Source: Granulicella pectinivorans (lineage in GTDB: Bacteria > Acidobacteriota > Terriglobia > Terriglobales > Acidobacteriaceae). Taken from it: a stretch of 64,000 nt of DNA. Positions within the stretch are counted from its first letter, which is position 1; the number at the start of each line of letters is the position of its first letter. Positions 59,567 to 64,000 of this stretch are shown in pieces. The stretch is from assembly GCF_900114625.1 (NCBI RefSeq), contig NZ_FOZL01000002.1:682001-746000 (forward strand), read 5' to 3'. The notes below the pieces were generated by a model that saw nothing but the letters and a program-made list of their open reading frames with translations, made no database searches and was not told the origin of the DNA. The position numbers and the translations under genes were made by a program.

Positions 59567-60489
59567 GCAACTCGCGACATATCGAACCGGAAGACCTTCT
59601 TCTCTACGCCATGCAGTTGCTGAGCGCTGACGAGGCTGCGAACGTCGAGCTTCATCTGAAGCACAGTCCTCAGCTTCGGGAAGAGTTGGCAAAGCTGCAG
59701 GGAGACCTGGCGACCTACGCTTATACCGCGGAGATGCATTCGCCGCCAGCAATGGCCCGTACCCGTTTCATCAAGCGCGTGAGCCGCGAGCGAAAGCCCG
59801 TGCCGATGCTTCGGCCTATCGTGCCCCCGCTGCAACTGCCACAGGCCGCTCAGCAGGCTGCGCAGGTAGCCTCAGACTCCGCTGGCGATACCACGGCATC
59901 CATTGGCGCGTACCAGCGCTCCAGCGGAGGAGCTCAGCTCTTCTCCTTTGAAAAAGAAGTCGAAAAGCGAAGCCTGATGTCGCGCGTAGTGCCCTGGGTC
60001 GGCTGGGCCGCCGCGGCTGCGCTCGCCGTCTCCACGATGCAGCTTTACCGCCAGGGCGAAGACCTGAAGAGCGAAATTGCTCTCGACAAGTCGCAGATCG
60101 ACCAAGTGAGTGCGGAAGCCGCGTCGGATCGCGCCCTCAGAGATGCATTGAACGACCAGGGCGCGATGAAGGTTGCTCTGCGCAAGCCTCTTGCCCCAGT
60201 GACACCTACGGGCCGCACAACGTATTCGGCGGAACGCGGCGTACTGATCTTTACCGCGACCGGTCTCGATCCGATCGATACCTTCAAAGTCTACGAGCTT
60301 TGGATCATCCCGACCAACGGAGGCGCTCCAATCCCAGCCGGCACCTTCCACCCGGACGCCCAGGGTTACGCCAACTTTGCATTGACCAATTTGCCTAAGG
60401 GAATCGAAGCCAAGGCCTTCGGCATCACCATCGAGAACCAGGGCGGTGCAAAGACTCCAACCATGCCAATCCTGATGCTTGGCTCCTAA
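59563..60489 (+). CDS. RskA-like membrane anti-sigma factor
   Basis: 308 aa. The cytoplasmic N-terminal domain (about 1-80) binds the sigma factor: HIEPEDLLLYAMQLLSADEAANVELHLKHSP. It has no HxxxCxxC zinc motif. One membrane helix at about 142-161 (VVPWVGWAAAAALAVSTM). The periplasmic RskA-type domain at about 205-308 has VLIFTATGLDPIDTFKVYELWIIP. It should sequester the ECF sigma factor at the membrane and release it after regulated proteolysis. Coupled to the sigma gene by a four-base overlap and ended by a terminator. Confidence 0.9.
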   Translation: MSNSRHIEPEDLLLYAMQLLSADEAANVELHLKHSPQLREELAKLQGDLATYAYTAEMHSPPAMARTRFIKRVSRERKPVPMLRPIVPPLQLPQAAQQAAQVASDSAGDTTASIGAYQRSSGGAQLFSFEKEVEKRSLMSRVVPWVGWAAAAALAVSTMQLYRQGEDLKSEIALDKSQIDQVSAEAASDRALRDALNDQGAMKVALRKPLAPVTPTGRTTYSAERGVLIFTATGLDPIDTFKVYELWIIPTNGGAPIPAGTFHPDAQGYANFALTNLPKGIEAKAFGITIENQGGAKTPTMPILMLGS

Positions 60490-60509
60490 ACAAAAACTCC
60501 GCAACAACC

Positions 60510-60545
60510 AGAAAGCCCTGCCGAATGATTCCGGCAGGGCTTTCT
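60510..60545. terminator. Bidirectional terminator
   Basis: AGAAAGCCCTGCCG and CGGCAGGGCTTTCT form a 14-bp perfect stem between the anti-sigma gene (plus) and the propeller gene (minus). Confidence 0.9.
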
Positions 60546-60563
60546 AGTCTGTCTTGACTTTAT

Positions 60564-61955
60564 TTACGGCAGCGTCGTCCGAACCATCACGCCCTTGCCC
60601 TGCAGATCGACCGAGGTCGACACGGCATCGATATCGGTACGGATGATGGTCATCGTGTTGTTGTCCTTCGACGTGACGTAGACCTTACCCGTCGGCGTGC
60701 CGTTGGTCAAAGCCATGAAGCTCGGGTGGCCCGTGACGGGAATCGTAGCAGTCACGGTGTTCGTTGTCAGATTGACAACCGACACCGAGCATCCGGTCGA
60801 GACGCCTGCTACCGGCACCGTGGCACAAGGCAGGCTCGGATCGCCGGCATTGGCCACATAGGCCCGGGTTCCGTCAGCCAGGACAGCGACCACGATGGGA
60901 TTGACACCCACTGGAACATTCGCCAGCACCGTGCCGAAACCGGCAGCGTCCACAGGGTTGGTGGCATCGCAGTTTGGGTTCGTCACCGTCGCGGAGGCGT
61001 TGCAAAGAGGGATGCTGATGATGGAAACGGAGCCGTTGTTGGTGCCGCTCCCCTGGTTCGCAACCACCATCTCCGAGCGGGTCGTGGCGAAGTCAGCCCA
61101 AACCGGCGCGGTCCCGACGGCGATGGTTCCCGTACCTGTGCTACCCGTAAAGTTATCGAGCGTGTTGGTCTGCGCGTTGATGACCGAGACAGTATTGCTG
61201 CCCTTGTTCATGATGTAGGCGCGCTTGAAGTCGGAGGTCATGATGCCATAGACGGGGTTGACGCCTACCGGAACCGTCGTCGTGATGGTCTGGGAAGGGA
61301 CATCGATAGCCGAAGCCGTGCCAGGCGAGGTGCCGTTGCCCTGACTGAGCGCGTACAGACGCTGAGCAGAAGCGTATCCCACGACATAGACCGGATTGGT
61401 CGCCACACCCAGTCCGAGCTCCTGCTTGAGGGCCGGTGGCGTACCGGTAAACTGACCGATCGCATTCCGCCCTGGCTCCGTGATATAGACGGAGGATCCC
61501 TGTGGGAAGATGCTGACGGGATTCGCTCCCGGGAGCAGGGTGCTGACCAGAACGCCACTCGCGAGTAGGCTGTTCGAAATGTCGAATGAGCTGATGGACG
61601 AATCACCGTTGATCACATAGCCATTGAAGCCCTGCGCATCGACATTGAAGTACTGGGGATTCTTGCCCACGGGCACGGTGATCAAGACCGTGTCGCCGGA
61701 GAAGTCGACGATGGTCGCCAGACCGGGCGTGCTTGTGCCCGTGCTCGAGATGGCGACAGCGTACTTCTGCGGTTGTCCAGCCGGACCGACGGGGTTGATC
61801 GCCGTAATCACAGGCCGGTACGTATTGCCGCAACCTGCCACGGCGAAGACGGCAGCGGCTACCAGAGCCGCGGCGGAGCTGCGAAAGAGGTGCGTGCGGC
61901 GGCGGGAACCAGACGCCGGTGCGGAGGTGCTGCGGGCTATGCTGCGAACTGACAT
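60564..61955 (-). CDS. YncE-like beta-propeller lipoprotein
   Basis: 463 aa. A basic N-terminal region leads to a hydrophobic segment and lipobox VAGC (Cys near 42). About seven blades of YVTN/NHL-like repeats follow: SISSFDISNSLL, VYITEPGRNAIGQF, AYIMNKGSNTVSVINAQTNT, AYVANAGDPS and VYVTSKDNNTMTII. Such propellers are exported and have been linked to surface or metal-stress functions, but no activity is known. The start is chosen at ATG 61955; the frame runs upstream to 62243 but overlaps the divergent DUF92 gene. No clear ribosome site. Confidence 0.82.
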   Translation of the reverse strand: MSVRSIARSTSAPASGSRRRTHLFRSSAAALVAAAVFAVAGCGNTYRPVITAINPVGPAGQPQKYAVAISSTGTSTPGLATIVDFSGDTVLITVPVGKNPQYFNVDAQGFNGYVINGDSSISSFDISNSLLASGVLVSTLLPGANPVSIFPQGSSVYITEPGRNAIGQFTGTPPALKQELGLGVATNPVYVVGYASAQRLYALSQGNGTSPGTASAIDVPSQTITTTVPVGVNPVYGIMTSDFKRAYIMNKGSNTVSVINAQTNTLDNFTGSTGTGTIAVGTAPVWADFATTRSEMVVANQGSGTNNGSVSIISIPLCNASATVTNPNCDATNPVDAAGFGTVLANVPVGVNPIVVAVLADGTRAYVANAGDPSLPCATVPVAGVSTGCSVSVVNLTTNTVTATIPVTGHPSFMALTNGTPTGKVYVTSKDNNTMTIIRTDIDAVSTSVDLQGKGVMVRTTLP

Positions 61956-62072
61956 GCTGACTGGCTGCAAAACTGCTCCCACGGTGAATCCAATTTTGGG
62001 GTTCTTGTTACGAACGCGCTTCGGTATGCTCAAGGTTCGATTGTAAATCACCATCAGGAGGGATACCCGGCT

Positions 62073-62987
62073 GTGCACAAGGAATCGAGAGACGCGGAGT
62101 ACTCCGGAGGCGGTGGCCCCGAGCGACAGCGCGTTATCTCCGCGGCTTGGGACCGTAGACAGTCGTTCTTGATGACGCTGGGAATGGGGCTGCTTCTCAC
62201 GGCTTTTATTGGACTCCGTTTCTTCACGCTCGTTGGCATCCAAAGGCCACCTGTCTGGTTTTTTTGGGCTCTGGCCTTCAGTACGGCTTTTTCGCTGCTT
62301 GTCTGGAGGCTTCGTTCGGCGACTCCGGCGGCGGCGGCGCTCGGCGGCGTGCTCTGCCTTAACCTACTTTCGCGGCAGTATTACGAGGTTTCGTGGACAC
62401 GGACGGCCTTCCCTGAGCTGGCGCTGCTCTTTTTCCTTACCTTTGCCGCTACCCGCTACGGACGCCTGCATAAGGAAGCGAAAGGCCTGACCGACCGGCG
62501 CGGACGGAGTGGCCGGCAGGTTTCGCAGGTGATGGCAAACCTCGGGGTTGCCGGTTTCTTTGCGATGCAGCACGAAACCGGATTCTTCGCCGCGGGTTTG
62601 GCCGCACTCGCCGAAGCGACCGCCGACACGGTTTCCTCCGAGCTGGGGCAGGTCTTCGGTGGCCGCACAATTCTGATAACGAGTGGGAAATCTGTCCCAC
62701 CGGGCACGAATGGTGCCGTCAGCATGGCCGGAACGCTCTGCGGGGTGCTTGCCGCGGCGCTGATCGCTGGGCTGGCAACCGCGCTCGGGGCTATCGATGC
62801 TCGCGTGGCCGTGCTCGTCTTCGTCTGCGGGGTCTCGGGACTACTCTTCGACAGCCTGCTGGGCGCGACGGTAGAGCGCTGGGGCTGGATCGGGAACGAT
62901 CTGGTCAACTTCGCCTCGACCTGCCTTGCCGCCTACCTGATGATCAGATTCTTCCACATCCTCGAGCCTCCGCAGGCATTCTGGTAG
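62073..62987 (+). CDS. DUF92 family membrane protein
   Basis: 304 aa, starting at GTG 62073 with AGGAGGG 10 nt upstream. About seven membrane helices. The DUF92 (TMEM19-like) hallmarks are GRSGRQVSQVMANLGVAGFF, ALAEATADTVSSELGQVFGG and PPGTNGAVSMAGTLCGVLAA. The family is related in sequence motif to cytidylyltransferase/CTP-dependent phytol kinase-like enzymes, but in bacteria no role is assigned. It ends 4 bp before the stop of the convergent YdcF gene. Confidence 0.85.
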   Translation: MHKESRDAEYSGGGGPERQRVISAAWDRRQSFLMTLGMGLLLTAFIGLRFFTLVGIQRPPVWFFWALAFSTAFSLLVWRLRSATPAAAALGGVLCLNLLSRQYYEVSWTRTAFPELALLFFLTFAATRYGRLHKEAKGLTDRRGRSGRQVSQVMANLGVAGFFAMQHETGFFAAGLAALAEATADTVSSELGQVFGGRTILITSGKSVPPGTNGAVSMAGTLCGVLAAALIAGLATALGAIDARVAVLVFVCGVSGLLFDSLLGATVERWGWIGNDLVNFASTCLAAYLMIRFFHILEPPQAFW

Positions 62988-62991
62988 GCAG

Positions 62992-63666
62992 CTAGTTGGC
63001 CTTGCCCGCCAGCCAGAGCCTCAACCAACTTGCGTGCAGATGCATTCTCAGGCTGGTGTAGCTCACCATCTCGTGAAAATACCTTCGCGAGAGATCCTGG
63101 TCGGAGATATTGCCATAGAGAGGCCGCGGGGAGGTATAGACGTCGAGCCCCTGCTCCTCACAGAGATAGCGGATGCGGAAGAGGTGTGTCCCATCCGACA
63201 CCACCACAAGCCGCTGCAGGCCGTTCGCCCGGGCGATGACGGCGAGACGGGCCACCTGCTGTTCCGTATCGAAGGATCTCGTTTCGGCGATGATCTTGTC
63301 GTAGGGGACCCCGTTGGCCAGCAGATAATCCCGCGCCACGCCCCCTTCCGACCGCCCCGAATCCTTATCGCCGCCGCCGCCCAGCGTGATGATGACCGGC
63401 GCAATCTGCTTGTTGTAGAGGCTGACCGCGTGGTCCAGCCGTGCATGCAGCACTGGGGAGGGCCGTCCGGAATACTCCGCGGCTCCGAAGACGACAATCG
63501 CATCCGCAGCGCGCGCCTGATCCTCGGTGGCCGTCTTGTGAATCTCGGCGATGAGCCAAGCCCCCCAACCCAACGCAACGAGGAGAGCGAGTCCGAATAC
63601 ACGCCGGAAGAGCCCCCTGCCGGGAGATCTGGGCGCTGGCGGACGTTGATAGGGCGGCGGACTCAT
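62992..63666 (-). CDS. YdcF/SanA-like (DUF218) membrane protein
   Basis: 224 aa. Pro-rich N-terminus, one membrane helix (about 23-42), then a DUF218 domain with ADAIVVFGAAEYSGRPSPVLHARLDHAV, IITLGGGGDKDSGRSEGGVARDYLLANGV and ETRSFDTEQQV. The E. coli members SanA and ElyC act in envelope barrier and peptidoglycan or lipid carrier homeostasis; the exact chemistry is unsettled. ATG 63666 is chosen; an in-frame TTG at 63699 is possible. The Sua5/YrdC gene lies 49 bp upstream on the same strand, so co-transcription is likely. Confidence 0.87.
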   Translation of the reverse strand: MSPPPYQRPPAPRSPGRGLFRRVFGLALLVALGWGAWLIAEIHKTATEDQARAADAIVVFGAAEYSGRPSPVLHARLDHAVSLYNKQIAPVIITLGGGGDKDSGRSEGGVARDYLLANGVPYDKIIAETRSFDTEQQVARLAVIARANGLQRLVVVSDGTHLFRIRYLCEEQGLDVYTSPRPLYGNISDQDLSRRYFHEMVSYTSLRMHLHASWLRLWLAGKAN

Positions 63667-63715
63667 GCGTACTGTTCTTTTTGATGCCTTTCCGGCCAAA
63701 ACCGATGCGAAGCCA

Positions 63716-64000
63716 TTATCGCTGTAGCGTCAGGGCAATCTCATGGGTTGGAATGGCACCCTCGCGCAGAATCATCCATGAAGAGCCTCCGCCCGAGAGA
63801 TCGACAATGGTGGTCGGCACGGCGCGGGCAGTTGGTCCCCCATCGACGATAAGATCGAGGCGGTCGCCGATCTGGTCGCGGACACAATTGGCATAGGTGC
63901 ATTCTGGATGCCCATGGAGATTGGCCGAGGTTGCTGTAATGGGGAGACCAAGCCGCTCTACAACTGCGCGGGCAATTGCCGCCTCCGGGACACGCAGCGC
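63716..64000 (-). CDS. Sua5/YrdC/TsaC family protein, C-terminal part
   Basis: 94 codons to the TAA at 63716-63718; the N-terminal part lies beyond the window. LRVPEAAIARAVVERLGLPITATSANLHG and DLIVDGG with VPTTIVDLSG are hallmarks of the YrdC fold, and the end REGAIPTHEIALTLQR is usual for the short TsaC type. These enzymes make threonylcarbamoyl-AMP for the t6A modification of tRNAs that read ANN codons. Without the N-terminus a YciO-like paralogue cannot be excluded. Confidence 0.85.
   Translation of the reverse strand, partial: ALRVPEAAIARAVVERLGLPITATSANLHGHPECTYANCVRDQIGDRLDLIVDGGPTARAVPTTIVDLSGGGSSWMILREGAIPTHEIALTLQR

Noticed and set aside
1..64000. CRISPR arrays, insertion sequences, prophage genes, rRNA genes
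   Set aside because: No regularly spaced repeats, transposase, integrase, phage structural genes or rRNA were found on reading both strands.

Overview
The window looks like a chromosomal segment of an acidobacterium of the Acidobacteriaceae type (Granulicella/Edaphobacter/Terriglobus-like). The reasons are high GC with strongly GC-biased third codon positions, the gene repertoire (SigK/RskA-like pair, NIPSNAP, Ig-like repeat lipoprotein, CocE hydrolase, GH127-type enzyme, many Tat or Sec signal-bearing proteins) and recurrent intergenic hairpin elements of the GGGTGCCCCA type. The assignment is inference; there is no rRNA gene here. About sixty protein genes and one tRNA-Arg(ACG) are supported. 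No phage, transposase or CRISPR is visible.

Layout. 0-3.5 kb: partial DUF3999 gene, REC-HPt and NarL-type response regulators, YpdA-like reductase. 3.5-12 kb: RND pump (permease, adaptor) followed by an ABC-2 exporter whose ATPase and permease genes are separated by an oppositely oriented TonB-dependent receptor. 12-18.5 kb: SDR, OmpA-like protein, a lone GvpL/GvpF gas-vesicle-family gene, DUF481 and beta-barrel proteins. 18.6-31 kb: central metabolism (class I fumarase, glutamate dehydrogenase, trpE, pgsA, purB-purU) with an MscS channel, a lipoprotein, NIPSNAP and DinB proteins. 31-45.3 kb: M19 dipeptidase, Ig-like lipoprotein, uvrA-CPBP protease pair, GH127-like enzyme, STN-domain protein, nitroreductase, alpha/beta hydrolase, and a DinB-YkgJ-ubiX operon. 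45.5-54.7 kb: glycosyltransferase and TlpA genes sharing a divergent promoter, tRNA-Arg, an iron-uptake operon (FTR1 fused to a DUF2318-like domain, two FtsX-type permeases, ATPase) and an A2-type heme-copper oxidase subunit I preceded by a tiny Cys-rich gene. 54.7-64 kb: CocE hydrolase, tlyA-nadK, ECF sigma/anti-sigma pair, YncE-like propeller, DUF92 and YdcF proteins, and the C-terminal part of a Sua5/YrdC protein.

Points of most interest: the iron operon, which resembles the Campylobacter p19 locus without p19 and has a 19-bp TTAG...CTAA dyad upstream; the orphan oxidase subunit I with its coupled Cys-rich peptide and a perfect CRP-type palindrome; the orphan GvpL/F gene; an abrupt change of GC skew at about 45.3-45.5 kb affecting genes on both strands; and many genes without a Shine-Dalgarno sequence that carry a TANNNT box 6-7 nt before the start codon, as expected for leaderless mRNAs.
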